Origin: Strigamia acuminata
Lineage: Eukaryota; Arthropoda; Chilopoda; Geophilomorpha; Linotaeniidae
Assembly: GCA_949358305.1 (NCBI GenBank)
Contig: OX442315.1
Span: forward strand, 26,004,427 to 26,068,426
DNA: 64,000 nucleotides
Direction of reading: 5' to 3'
A model generated the notes under the pieces. It was not told the origin of the DNA. It made no database searches and saw only the letters and a list, made by a program, of their open reading frames with translations. The stretch's first letter is position 1, and every line of letters begins with the position of its first letter. Positions 26,159 through 38,880 of the stretch are shown here, one piece after another. Both the position numbers and the translations under genes were made by a program.

Positions 26159-26686
26159 AGAACGAGAGAGACTTTCGCAGAGGCGATAAGAGAGACGAAA
26201 ATGATAATGACGATCAGCTTTTTCCTCGAGGGTGGGGCAGTGGCTTTTGATGGATGGCACTCCGCCTCTCGAAGACCACTATCACCTGAATCTTTACCTC
26301 TCCTCTCCCCTCCGCGTGTCCTAATATCCCGCTGATAAATGGAAATCAGATATTGGCAAATATCTTATTAAAGTGCAAATCCCTCATATTCTACGTTATT
26401 CCCCCTCACGCGCGATGACAATTTCAACGCGCCTTAATCCCCTCTACGGTATCTCGAAACCAATCAGCAACGCAACTTGCCATTTGTCCATTTAGAAATT
26501 GTTTTTCTATCCGCGAATCAAATTTTTCAACAAAGTTTGAAAAGTTTGAAAGCACGCTCAAAGTCTCATGATTTTAATAATCTCAAAGCTTAATATAAGT
26601 TTGTCGGCGCGTTTCTTATTCGCCAGTGCAGCGTATGCTACCCCCTCCTCCCCGTCCCCCTCCCCTCCCATCCCGCCCAACTTCAT

Positions 26687-26700
26687 TTCAGATGGCGCTG
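26687..26700 (+). promoter_or_regulatory. CTCF-like motif, moderate (AGATGGCGCT form)
   Basis: TTCAGATGGCGCTG matches the AGATGGCGCY variant of the core. A related site (CTAGAGGGACG) is at 26145-26158. Confidence 0.35.
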
Positions 26701-26843
26701 ATTGCGTTAAGTCTTGTGGAAATTCTGACAATCCCATTTACGCCCGGGTTGCTCTAGCTCTCTCTACCAGCACGAGGAGAAAGAGATCATTTAAGACTCA
26801 GTGATAAAAGTATTATTCATCTGCCAAGCACTACTGCCAAGTG

Positions 26844-26870
26844 CACACACACACACATACACGCGCGCAC
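26844..26870. repeat. (CA)n/(CG)n mixed tract
   Basis: Alternating purine-pyrimidine run changing from CA to CG. It has Z-DNA potential. Confidence 0.7.
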
Positions 26871-27554
26871 ATATCCGACAAAACTGCAGGAAAGAGGAAG
26901 ATTGGAAGAGCCGAGCTAAGACTCGATTCATTCGCTCGTCTCACACGTTACATTTCAAATTACCCCAAACGCATAAAAAGAATTTAAAACTCCCATCAAG
27001 AAAGTATAATAACTACGGCCTTATATCAATTGAAGCAAAAGTTAAGAAAACTCCACTGTTTACGCGCACATCTAATTGCCCGAGCCTTATGCACACAAAC
27101 GACTAATTTGTTTCCGTGGCTACACGAACGTCGTATAAACTTTGGGACTTGCAAGCCGCGCTTAACGACCGCATCGCATGTTGCAAATCCGCATCTTGTC
27201 ACACTCCAACCCGGACCGCCTGGCCCCGTTCACCTGTGCTGGGTCAGCAAGCAAGCAAAAAAGAAAGGAAAAAAGAAAGAAAAAAATACGCAATGCCGAA
27301 GAAAAGAGAATGCAATCCACAAAGGGAGTGTCGTTGTGATGAATGAGTGAGACTTCTCGATACCCTCAACACAAAGATGCATCGTCATCAAGAGGCCGAC
27401 GGACGCGGGGAGGAAAGGGCGTGGCTTCAATCAGCATCGGGCTCAAAGAGAATATAACTAAGTAGTGATGGAAGAGGGACAGCGTGCAACACTCCGCTTG
27501 CAAATGTCCCCCGAGGAGCCGTGACTGATGAGACAGAGCTACCAGATTCATCAT

Positions 27555-27568
27555 GGGCGCCCTCTAAC
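27555..27568 (-). promoter_or_regulatory. CTCF-like motif, strong, reverse orientation
   Basis: On the minus strand it reads GTTAGAGGGCGCCC. It lies in the GC/CpG-rich 27.1-28.0 kb island. Confidence 0.5.
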
Positions 27569-28332
27569 TCAAACACACCACTCCCGGGAGGAAAAACAAC
27601 GACATGCACGCGCCCCCGCCTCGCTACCCAGAGACGGATGACGTGCCACTGTTCGCGAAGCGCACTCTTCCACTCTCTCTCTCTCCTTCTCCTTCTCGCT
27701 CTCCCGTTCTCTTTTACTTTGAGCTTGTGCAGGACCCGACCGTTCGGGGATGTGCTAGAAAGAGGGAAAAGAGGAACTCTCCATCACATAACGACCATCT
27801 GGCTACCAAAGAGTGGGCCCCTTGACGACGTCTCTTGATTTGTGCTTCGCACATGAACTGATTGCTGCTATGGGCTGCTGCTACTTGTCCAGCTATTCTC
27901 TCCTTTTGAGTAACGAGTCGCTGACAGATCCTTCCCATCATGCCCTTTTGGCTTCCCCATGGAATTATCGATCGACGACGTGCGGCCGTCGGGTCAGCAA
28001 AATGTCTGAATTGAATACGTACCGATTCATTTCCCGTATAAATATTCCTCGTTTAATCAATCACTTAATCTTTTGTCAAATGGTAGCAAGTGCGAGCCGA
28101 GTTGTCGCCCCATAAAACACAATCATCATTCAGCTCACGTTCAGTTCGCCTTCACAATTCCGAGTTTTAACCCTTTATCACCCATTCGCTTATTTATTAA
28201 TGATCATTTCTCCAAGGTCGAAAGTAAAGTTGAAAATAATTCGTCTCCCTCTATCTTTCTTGTCATCTGCTCCACCAATCCTCATCTTTCTCGCCCTCAA
28301 CATCATCCACTAGTTCCCCAGCCTCATATTCC

Positions 28333-28346
28333 GTCGTCATGGAAAC
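28333..28346 (+). promoter_or_regulatory. degenerate X-box-like site
   Basis: GTCGTCATGGAAAC keeps the ATGG(A/C)AAC right half with one departure from consensus, and the same variant left half as the site at 21914. It is weak on its own. Confidence 0.25.
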
Positions 28347-30388
28347 ATATTTGCCGCGTTATGATTGCTTCTTCGGCGATATAGCACGCAGCCAAGCCAG
28401 CCACTCAGCGAACACTGCATTCCCCCCCTCATCAGTTAAAAAAAAACAAACGCACGTCCCCGCACAAATAAATTCGGCACGCTTGATTAGCTGCTCCCAA
28501 AAATAATTTATTTATTTTTATCTTATCAAACGAGACAAGAATTTTAATAGGTGAATATAAAGAGAGCAAAAAAGAAAAGAAATAGTAAAAGAAAGAGACA
28601 GACATTGACAAATCCACCACTTTTATCTGCATTCCCTACTTAATGATACGCAGCAATGGTCCATCAATCAGAGCAAATTAATCGGCGCCGCCCTGGCGGC
28701 CGACGAATAAAAGTTATAGACAAGGAACGCGGGTCTCAACTGCAATATATGGCACCTCCCTAGGCACGAGCGAGCGCTGACGCGTCACGATCCCATTCAC
28801 TCTCGACGTGGGATACATTTACACCAATTCTTCTCATCTAAGACCTAATCTTTTATGACGTATATGCTGCAAACCAGCAAAAATCAATAGCAAGCGAACA
28901 ACTCCTAACTTAACTATCCACGCATGGGTACTTGCTTTAAGGGTAAAGAGAAAAGAGAAGAGGGTTCTAATCAAGGGGTGGAGTCCGGGAGAAACGCGGT
29001 TCGTTAACTTATACGTCACGAGCAGCAACGAGCGAGGGGGTCGGAGAAAAAGGGTCATTTTCTCTATGAATCATTACGACTGTTTTGACCAGATGACCCC
29101 TTCCACCAGGACTCATAAAACTAAAGCCGAAAATCAGCAACGCCAACTGGGCTTAATATTGCATCTATTGCGAACATGATTAGTTGTGAGTCAGTTTGGT
29201 GGACCCGCGCTATCTACGTCTCTGTGTATTGGATATGTGCGCGTTAAGCCCAGCAATTCATCTCTCCCACCGGGCTAATCTCGCTTGGTGATCAAGGAAA
29301 TCTTCCCCTTCGTCCTGAATTTGATGCGCCTTTGCTGCGCCATCCCAGTCGCCCTTCCCTCTTATCATTGTCCACTTGCACCGAACCACCGAACCACCCC
29401 ATCAGCTCCCTCACTCCCATCCCAATACCTACTTTATTCTCGCAATCCTTTTAGAAACAACCGATACGAGCAGGTAACAAACTAACAATGTCGGATAATA
29501 ACCGTAAACTCGCTACAAAATTACGGTATCACCTTAATAGTTCTTAAGAGAGGAAAAAATAATTCGAGCAAGCGAATGCAAAGAGGTGACGTATGTACAA
29601 CACACGTTAACAGCTGTCAAGGGTAGAAAAGATGGGAAGGGGAAGGTGGAGAGGCTCCATTACGGCGCTCGCTCGTCCATTAAGCCTTGCCATGGGTTTC
29701 TCACTGTCCTTTACAGTGCAAGGGACGTGTGCACGCGTGCGCTTTGGCGTCGAGTGCCCATATTTCAGTGTTTTGTCGACGTTTCATCAGGAAAACTGAG
29801 CTCCCCCTTTTCTTTGCTTGGCATTCGGCCAACTGTTTCAGCTAAAATCTCCTTTCGTGCTCGCACTAAATTCTTCATAACTCAACTTTTGTTCCAAACT
29901 CACTTTTTTTCCTCCTATAAATCCGAAAATTAAACATCATTTCTCAAAACCAAACTTATTTCGCTGTATTATTTAGTGCTACGATAAGGCTTAATAGAAA
30001 CCTCCTACGCAAATTAAAAAGCTCCTCCTTTAGAATGGCAGCAGGAGCAACAACCCAGCCTTGCGGTGAAGCCCCTGCTGCCATCATTTAGGCGGCGACA
30101 ACAGTCTGTATGATAATGCAGAGGGTGATGGGAAGCAGTGCAAGTGAATTTGCTGTCAATCATTGTACAATGAATTAATTATAGTCTTAATGGATTTAAG
30201 GTCCCCCAAACACATTATGAATGCGCATCGTGGACATATGGTGACAAAGGGGTTGGCATTCATTACTGGAAAATAGTGAACCCTCTCGTACATGCTCCCC
30301 CTTCAAAACAGTCACATTTAATTCACTTTTATTCCTTTTGTGTAAAAATGAGAATAAACAAAATCAGGCACAGTGTTTATTTTTCAAG

Positions 30389-30412
30389 ATATATATAGAT
30401 ATATATATATAT
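30389..30412. repeat. (AT)n tract
   Basis: GATATATATA units ending in ATTTT. Confidence 0.8.
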
Positions 30413-31450
30413 TTTCTTCTTTCATAAAGTTCATTTTCCTTCTTTTAAATATTGTAAAAAGGAAAAAATATTTTATATTTAATAACAATAATAATATTAT
30501 GTGTTTTTTTATTTTTCAAAGTCCAATGACCCGATGTGACGCTTTGTTTTTCAAAAACAACACACGCCGAAGCTCATAAATAAATTTCTTGTTCGTGTCT
30601 CCTGTTTTTCTGCAGAGCTGGTAAAGTGGGTGTCGTTGAACTCCGACAGCGGCAACTGACGAAGAGCGGAATGGAAAACAAGACAAGCAAAATTTTACAA
30701 CTTATTTTCATACGTACAATTAGAAATAAAGAAGGATTACTACTCACTACCACCAAGTCTAAACATCAAACCGAAAAAAAAGCCAACTAAACACGAGAAG
30801 AAACCGTTCTATATATGGAACTAATACAGACCATGCAATTTATTACAAAAACAAAATCATGCAAAAAAAATAAATAAATAAACAAAAAAATTAAATTCGT
30901 ACTTACATTTCTTTTCTTGTCCAACACATTTTCACAGCAGAGGCACTAAACAAAATAAAGAGTAAAAAAAAAAAAAGTCAACATAAACATCTAAAAATAA
31001 AAAAGTCAAAGCAATTTCCTCATTTCCCTTTCAATAAATTGTAAACAGCTGTAAGTCCAGCTGAGAGTGAAAAAAAAATAAGAAAAATACGGAAGCAGAG
31101 CGCTTGTGTCGTACAATGGCATTAGTGGCACGGTGAGCCCTGTCTCAGGTGAGGCTCAGATGGCGACGCCGACTAGATCAACAGAATCAATATTGAAACA
31201 AGACGGCTCAGGCACATGAGGGGACCCTTTACACTAAAAAAGGCGACACTGGGGAGATGCAAGAGCGAGCCATGCACTGATGTTATCTCAAACGACTCGA
31301 TACAGCCGCTGAGACAGCTGGATTTGCTCGAAAATTCCTCACAATTTCTCGATACATTGCTAATTTAAATGGCCGATCAGCCTGCCTTGCACGCTCGTTA
31401 AATTTCCAAACGAGGAACGAAGCAAATATGCGGCTTCCCATGCACATACC

Positions 31451-31488
31451 AAGTCAGCAACACTTTGTCATTTGCATATTGCTGACTT
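31451..31488 (+). promoter_or_regulatory. inverted Maf-like half-sites flanking a POU octamer
   Basis: AAGTCAGCAA (31451-31460) and its exact reverse complement TTGCTGACTT (31479-31488) flank ATTTGCAT (31470-31477), the POU octamer. The symmetric arrangement suggests a composite binding site or a small stem. Confidence 0.4.
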
Positions 31489-31693
31489 ACTCAAAAATAA
31501 ATTGCATAGTCTCAGCGCTAAATCATCGGAGCAAGAGAGAAAAACATTGAATTTGTTTATTTTAATTGTTACTTAGAATAGAAATGTCCAGTATCGACCA
31601 CACCCTTCGAGGCGCATGCGTTCCCTCTTCTCCTCCTCATTGCAGTATTGACAACAGTCCGCTTGCCATTGCTGAATTATGGAAGAGACCAGC

Positions 31694-31711
31694 TGCGAGC
31701 GTCGGCTCGCA
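31694..31711 (+). repeat. 7-bp hairpin (TGCGAGC/GCTCGCA)
   Basis: Perfect 7-bp arms with a 4-base loop. It is GC-rich, just before an AT-rich stretch. Confidence 0.45.
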
Positions 31712-32018
31712 TGAATATTACGGAGGGAGGGCGAAGAAACTCCTAATATTTTAATAAGAGAGCAATCCCCGTCTCATTGGTCGGCTGCCTCTGACCAATG
31801 GCGAGCCAAGATTTGACCCAAGAGTGTACACACACACAAGCACAATTATCACCTTTATGGAGGGGGCAAGCAACTGCGTACTCAATAGCGGCCAAAATAA
31901 ATAAATAAAAAATACCCAAGCCTAGCAACAAAGTACAAGAATAAAGGTACAGGAATGATAATTATTTAGATTTAAATATACATCTTATAAATCCATGGCA
32001 ATAAATAAAAATAAACAC

Positions 32019-32105
32019 TAGGCGCATCCATAAAGTCATTTTACATTTAGACTGGTTTAAAAAAATATATACAAACAAGTTGAAATGACTTTATGAATGC
32101 GCCTA
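32019..32105. mobile_element. 87-bp foldback, probable Tc1/mariner-type MITE
   Basis: The left arm (32019-32041) begins TAGGCGCATCC. The right arm (32083-32105) ends GAATGCGCCTA and is the reverse complement of the left apart from one mismatch in 23 bases. The 41-base centre is AT-rich and non-coding. The outer ends are TA, as expected for the TA target duplication of Tc1/mariner elements, and the terminal sequence resembles mariner-class inverted repeats in general character. It has no transposase, so if mobile it depends on an autonomous relative. A small-RNA hairpin is the alternative, but the loop is large. Confidence 0.6.
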
Positions 32106-32954
32106 TAGCAAAAGTAAAACAATACGCACTAAACAGAACGTAAAAAGTAATGTTGGTAAAAAAGTATTTTTCTTTTTCGTTTGAAAAGAAGAGAGAATGG
32201 AATGGTGGATATTAGATGAAGTAACACGAGCACGATACAAATATTTGCTCGCAGTCTGCGCTAAATAGTTCGTCATTTCTTCGCCAAAGTGATGACGGAA
32301 ATGAAAGGCAAAGAGGAGATGATCTTGGCACGTGGAATGCATGCGCACGTGCGCCTGAAATATAATCCGAGTAAAGGCGGGAATGAAAACGACATGAGAA
32401 AAGAGAGAAGAAGGAAAGAGACAGCCCACATGTGCAGCCAGTATGTCGAGAATTAATGCGACTCCCACTTACAAAGTGGATATTAAAATTCCAATCGGAT
32501 CAAAACAAGTGTTGAAAATGGATGACAAATTAAATCTGCCATTGCCTTCACTATTTATAAATGCATCAAAACTACAACTCGAGCGCAGTTATTTCAGGCC
32601 CATCTTTCCGCTAGATCATTAACCATTCATGGTCTATGTAACCATCATCCACGTACACTCCAATAAGCCTAATGTTGTTGAAGGATGGAGTAATAAAAAA
32701 GGAAATTACAAGTGGTACGAGTAAGAAAGGTGAGATGCACGCACCTTCGACCCACTAGAAGCGTACTAACTCAGTGGGGGGAACTAGTTGCTAAAACCAA
32801 AACAACATTCTCTTAAATGTCGTCTTCCCAACACAAAAACAATCTGATCAATCGCAATGAAATAGAGGGGTGGGAAAATTCACGGGACTTTCTAATCCAA
32901 AGGCGAGTGAGTGGTGCTGGGCGGTGAAACCAGAGCGTCATTACCGTAAACGCA

Positions 32955-32968
32955 CTGGCGCCCTCTGG
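32955..32968 (-). promoter_or_regulatory. CTCF-like motif, strong, reverse orientation
   Basis: On the minus strand it reads CCAGAGGGCGCCAG, a strong AGAGGGCGCC core. It sits in a short GC-rich patch. Confidence 0.5.
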
Positions 32969-33953
32969 ATAGGAGACCCTAAAAGGAAAACAAATTTCTT
33001 ATTTCCAAGAGTCCCACGTAGAAAGGCAAAGCTATAAATGAATTACAAGTGGTATTGTCTTTGAACATGACTTGTTTGCACAAAAGGAAAGACTTGCGCT
33101 GATATGTCCCGGATTTCAATTTCCACTTTTAAATCTCACTAAACAAACATGAGAAAAATAAAAAAATTAAGAAATAAAAAAATAAAAAATATAAAAAAAC
33201 GAGTCTGATTTACACCCGAGTTTTGCTTGTTTTCTTGCCAAATTCATATAGATCACGGCAAAAAAGAGAACGTTTCTAATAAAACGTTGGCCTTTGGGAA
33301 ATGAGAAGAAAAACTTAAGGCACATAATTTATGGGTTTGATTACAAAACATCCGAGCAGCTCACAGCTGTCTCGTAAAAAAAACTCTTCTATACGTTTAC
33401 TGCAGTTCAAAATTAATGCGTGAAATTAGTCGTTAGAACTGAGATCAACGAGGAGGAAAGAAGCGAAGAGGGTGGGGAATGAGCAGGAAAAAAATTACAC
33501 ATTTCTTGTATAAGCTTGTGCTTGTTTTAATTTAAAACCCTCATTTATAAAATACGTCCTTCTTTCTTCCCTTAAAACCGCTTGATTTCATTAAACTAAA
33601 GAATTATGAAGCAAAACTTTCACCGTTAAAAATAAGTAGTTGTTTTTTATTGGAAACTGTCTCAAAGGGGGAAAAAATAATGGGATTTCATTTTTTCTTT
33701 TCTTTTTAAATCATATATCAACAATTGGAGGTAAGTTAAATCGATATTTCGAGACAGATGGGGCAAAGAAAAAATCCCCACCCACATAACTCGGGGTCTG
33801 AGAGCGGACAACACAAGAAAACCAATTTTTAATTAAAAAGTCGAGAACAAATGTCTTCTCGCCTTTTGGTCACCTCGGATGAAATCAATCAGGTGAGGCA
33901 ATTTAATTTTTCCAAACTTAATTATATTTCAACATTTTTTTTTGTTTAAATGT

Positions 33954-33983
33954 AAAAAAATAAAATAAAATAAAATAAAAAAT
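33954..33983. repeat. (AAAAT)n tract
   Basis: Regular 5-base AAAAT units. Confidence 0.85.
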
Positions 33984-36155
33984 CAAGTAATTTAAAGGTG
34001 GTGTTAGAGCGTCTTAAAATAGTTCTTGATTTAAGGATAATAAAGATGACAAAATGGAAAAAGAAATTTAAAACGAATTCACTCTTCCGTTTTATAAGCA
34101 CGATACTAAATCCTGATATATATTTATAATAATTTTTTTCTTCAAACTGAGTTTATCAAGTAGTGAAACGATAGTTTCCATCTGGAATCAGCCAAGTGAT
34201 TTACTTTTGAACAATAAATTCTTTCTGCAAGTTTCATGTTTTAATGTAAACTCATTTCTCGCGCATATATTTTTATCAACTAATGTTGTACAGACCCACA
34301 CTTCCTTATCAACACTCGTCTCCCCACCCCTCAAAAAAAATTTATCTTACTTTATGTAGCCCTCACACATGTTTATTTTGTGCATGTGTACAAGAAAGAG
34401 AGAAACAAAGAGAGCAAAACCAAATCTCGTCTTGGCAATTTTCCAAACCACACTACTATGCAACTAGCACACATGGGTTGCTGTAGCAGATTACTCTAAG
34501 AAAATGGTAGCCAATAAAACTGATGACATCTGGAGGATTTGGACTTTTGAAGCAATTAGCCACACCGACTTATACAAGGAATACGAGTTGCATTAAAAAC
34601 AGCCAAAAGAATGTGAATAAATTACTTCTTTAAAAATAGTTCTGGAATTAATGAAAGCAAAAAATTAATTGAATAACTTTAGGGTGAGATAAAATTGTAA
34701 AAGAAAAAGAAAAATAAATAAAAACAAGACTAATAAATGACCGGAAATTGTCCTTTCACATTGCTAGGTTATCTCTGAATACACTTTGGTAGGTAGTTAA
34801 CTTACACACCACACTTTATTCAAATTAAATGCATTCAAACGAATGAACAGTGTGCAGAGTTGGGAGATTGCACACATGAGCAGCTTATCTACACAGGCAA
34901 TTAGGTTGCAGCTATAAGTCCAGAGGAATGTCCACACAAACTCTTAGCCTGCATTCACCTGCATCTCTTGAATTAAATATTCTACGTTTGCTAACACCCT
35001 CTTCAGCCTTATCTTGCAAGAGCGCTTTTATCAAAACCACACACTGCATTATCACCCTTATTTCCTTTACATCACGCCAAATTTACTCTTGACCATAAAG
35101 GGTTTGGTTTAAACGAAAAGAAAAAACAAAAGCAAACATGCCTTTTAGTACTACAACACTAAACAAATAAAAAAATTAAAACAAATAGCCTAAATTTTCG
35201 ATGGCGTGCTCTGTTTCTTGCCACCTGTGGCCAAATACTTAAATCCAATGACATTCTTGAAGGTATTTTGGACGACTAGACAAGGACAGAGCACATTAGG
35301 GCGCCGCCCTGACAGTGGTTGTCTGCTAAACACTTAGACATCCTTGGGAAAAGAGCCAAAGACATGACACAAGTCAAAATTGGTCTGATCTCAACAAGAA
35401 AAAGGGGGAAAGTAAAGATTTAAAAAAATTACTTCAAACCAGCAAAGTTAAAATCCTTTTTTTTTAAACTAAAATATAAAATTTGTAATCCTAAAACACC
35501 AATAAATTTTCACAAAAAAAAAAAAAGATTATTACACGATGTTAATTAAGGAAGGCAATAAAAGAAAACATAACAAGGGAGGAAAGACAAAAAACAACAA
35601 TAACAAAACTTTATTGACATAAGTTCTCCCACGTAGGCTTAACTCAACTGTGCTCATCTTCCATTATGAAATCAATGAATTTACACAATGCACACAAACA
35701 TGTCTCCTAATCAATGTTGTTTCTGTCTTTTAATCTCACACAAAAACAATCGTTTCTTATGTCTAATCTAAACTTTCAAGAAGAAAAACTGATTACTGCC
35801 GCACAACAAAATAAAAGACGAAAGAAGAAAAGAAAGAAGAAGAAAAAAAAAGAGAGAAAAGCTTTTTCGTTTTTCTTGTTATCAGGCTTTTCATTCAACC
35901 TTTGATTGCAACGACTCGCATAGTTATTGCTTCTAATTTGGAGCAGCACACATGGAGAAAAGACAATTAACCTTATGCTTTGCCTCCTCAACCAATTACA
36001 GCAATGCAACATTTCATGGCACACCAGGTCATGGAAAAGAAGATTCAATCTACAACCTCAAAACTTCTCGGGCTGCTATTAGTAGAAAGCATCTTAATCT
36101 TGCCTCGATACAATGCACTCCCATTTTGTCACCCGTTTTATTACGCTCAGCTCTC

Positions 36156-36169
36156 GTTGCCATGGCAAC
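36156..36169 (+). promoter_or_regulatory. RFX X-box, perfect palindrome
   Basis: GTTGCCATGGCAAC fits the RFX-family X-box (GTNRCC, 0-3 bases, RGYAAC) on both half-sites and is fully palindromic. It lies far from any recognised gene in mixed-composition DNA. Known role: binding of RFX winged-helix factors, often at ciliary or neuronal genes. Use at this site is inference. Confidence 0.65.
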
Positions 36170-38347
36170 AGACATCAGCAAAAAACGCCTCCACTGCATT
36201 GAGTTGTGACCATTAGTCCAAACCCAAATATCCAATAGAAAAGATATTTGTAGCAGCTGCAGGACCACTTTCAAATTTCCATGCAAATGGTCTATTTTGA
36301 ATTGAACCGCCTCCTTACGTGTTGGCCAGGTATTGAAGACTAGAAACGAAGCAAAAGAAAAAAAAGAAAAAGAAAAAGAACCCCTTGCTCTTCATTGCCC
36401 AGTCACAGAGTTATCCATTTCTTATTCTAAGGAAATGAAACTAGCCAAGCCAGGCTAAAATCCCAGACAAAAGTGCTTGCCTTAGCTCCATTTTACCATA
36501 CACAGACAATTCATACGCAAAGCACGATGGGAAATGAAGTGAACATTTTCCTTACTCCTTAAAAAAATGCACATGGCACGCTGAGTGACTTCAACTTCAA
36601 GTTAACCTAATCCAAAATCACAATATTCATTTTATTTCTTTCAACATTCAAACACATTTCCAAAAGAACTTGGATACAATTTTCTTCTCTTTCTCTCTCA
36701 GTGTGTTTTTTTTTGAAACCACATCCACATATAGTCGTTTAGCTTGCAAATACACATACAAACCAAAGTTAAGGTGAGACGTTGCTCCCCAAGGGGTTAC
36801 CTCCTCTTGTATAAAAAGGGAAAAAACATGAAAACCACTTTGGAATAAAAGCATTCTATTCCAACTTAATTCCAGTCTACAAAACAAAGTAAAGAAAAAG
36901 CGGTCAGACAAAACTATTATACCATTTTCCTGTCGTTTTGCCTCAAAAAGCTCGCTAAGTGTCAATTTCATCTCTTTTTCAGCTTTTCAATCGTTTTTCT
37001 ATGCAAGAGGAGGGTGATTGCCATCTACAAAACAGCCGCTCAACAGCTTCACTTTTCCCTCAACTCTTCCCTTTTCTCCCCCTCTTTAAAGCAAAGAAGG
37101 TGGTTTGTATTTGCATAATGTCCCTGGCGTACAACCACATTAAAATAGATGGACCTTTTTATTTATTTTTTAAGAGAGAAAAAAAGAACTTTTTAGTTAC
37201 GCATAAAAATTAAGCATCGGCTATTTTCATCTGTCAGCACACTCGGATTGGAACGAGGCAAAACTCCATCTTCGTTTTATCTTTCCTTTCCAACTTAAGA
37301 CAATTTCTTGATGAAATCCCGGAGATAAATGTCTCTTCATTTGTCCCTTTCCTCCAACGGCCTTCTGCTGTTCAGAGATAGTCCACACACCGATTCCCAG
37401 GGTGGTCAGTTCAGTTGCCCCCTTCTGTTTGTCCCTCCCCTCAGCATCCATCACAACACAATCACTCTTCATGTAGAAAAACTGCCACATTTCCTCGCCA
37501 TACTAGACAAATAAATTGTTATTTTCCTTTATTTTAAAAATGTCACACGAATTTATTACTTCGAGAGCATGGAAAATGCAAAGCCATTAAACAAGAAAAA
37601 GTCAAATAAGATTTTTGTCTCCTTATGCAAAAGGGGAAAAAAATATAAAAAAGAGGGGGGAGTGGATGAGATGGGGTCCTTAATGCCATCTTCGAATGCC
37701 GAAAAGATTCATTTGCATAATTCGAGAAAATCACATTTCCCGAAAATTAGGAAATGGGAGAGAACAGAATCGCGTGCATATATAACTAGAAGCGCCCGCT
37801 TTTATGACAGCATAGCACACACACTACCAATCCTCATGCTCTATCATACAATTGCAACGATGGGGAAATTGAAAAAAAAAGTTCAAAAGAAATAAGAAAT
37901 GCACCAACCATCGTATTTCCATATGAAATGCCATTACCCCCTCCCTCATTTTATGACTAAGGATAAGCCATCCTACATTTTTTATCCATGCATAAACAAA
38001 CCAAAAAACAAACCAACCATCAATTTGAAATTCAGTTAAAAACATGCAAAATCGATAATAATAAAAAACAACTTCCAATAAATTAATTCCTCTCGTCGCT
38101 TCCAACACAAAAATGCACTTTAACTTCGACGGTTTTAAAATTGATACTTGTTGCGTGTATTTCAAACTTACCCCTTTCAATAGGAAATTTATTCAAAATT
38201 TCCTCTTGTCGAGCCGTCAATAAACGGCGTCGCCGCATGATTATATATAGAAAATTAGGGGGTGGCACCAGTGCGCCTGTCAGATATGGTCTCTAGACTT
38301 CGACCTCCTTGTCAATTCATTTGCATGTCAAAGGCCGAATAAGGAAC

Positions 38348-38390
38348 GAGAGAGAGAGAGCGCTAGAGAGAGAGAGAGAGAGAGAGAGAA
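38348..38390. repeat. (GA)n microsatellite, interrupted
   Basis: GA repeat broken once by CGCTA. Confidence 0.85.
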
Positions 38391-38863
38391 GCAATTTCGC
38401 GACCACACACACCGGGGATGGAATGGGGAGGTAGATTTACCATCGTCTTGATGCATTGCTGTCAGGCAAACATTAATTTTAACATAATTCCACACACGGT
38501 GCCCTTCTTTCTTCATAAAGAGGCGTAGAGGATCGACTGGCGCGTGCTGTATAATCGAGATGCTTCCCCCCTACACCGACTTCATACAACCAGCCATTAA
38601 GAGTTAGATTCACTATACGAAACTCTCTTAATTATGCTAACCATCAGCATCACCACCACCTCGATCATCCAAACCTAAAATAAGCTGAATATTTACAACC
38701 GTCTCAAGTTTTTAAATCATTTTATAAACATTTTGTATTAAAGTAAAAAAAAAAATACATTTAGGAAAAAAAAAGAGAGAAGCTCTGTTATTACAGCGAG
38801 GCTGCAGCTTAACTCATCATCAAAGACAAGAAACTCAACTCTGCGATGCTAATGTCGTCCGCT

Positions 38864-38880
38864 CCCAGGTGAGGGCGCTT
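38864..38880 (+). promoter_or_regulatory. CTCF-like motif, moderate
   Basis: CCCAGGTGAGGGCGCTT has the GGGCGC right side but GTGAGGG in place of YAGRGGG. Confidence 0.35.

Larger units (their letters stand above)
25381..29300. other. long GC/CpG-richer zone without recognised genes
   Basis: It has many overlapping frames of 60-120 codons on both strands, none recognisable. It holds three CTCF-like motifs (26145, 26687, 27555) and a degenerate X-box (28333). The density of CpG and motif-like sequence suggests cis-regulatory DNA. Confidence 0.5.
29301..33000. other. gene-free stretch with the MITE-like foldback
   Basis: Mostly AT-rich. It holds the Maf/POU composite at 31451, a hairpin at 31694, the foldback at 32019 and a CTCF-like site at 32955. 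No coding exon recognised. Confidence 0.55.

Noticed and set aside
35290-35312. GGGCGCCGCCC palindrome as a CTCF-like site
   Set aside because: Lacks the AGRGGG core; looks like a generic GC-rich palindrome.
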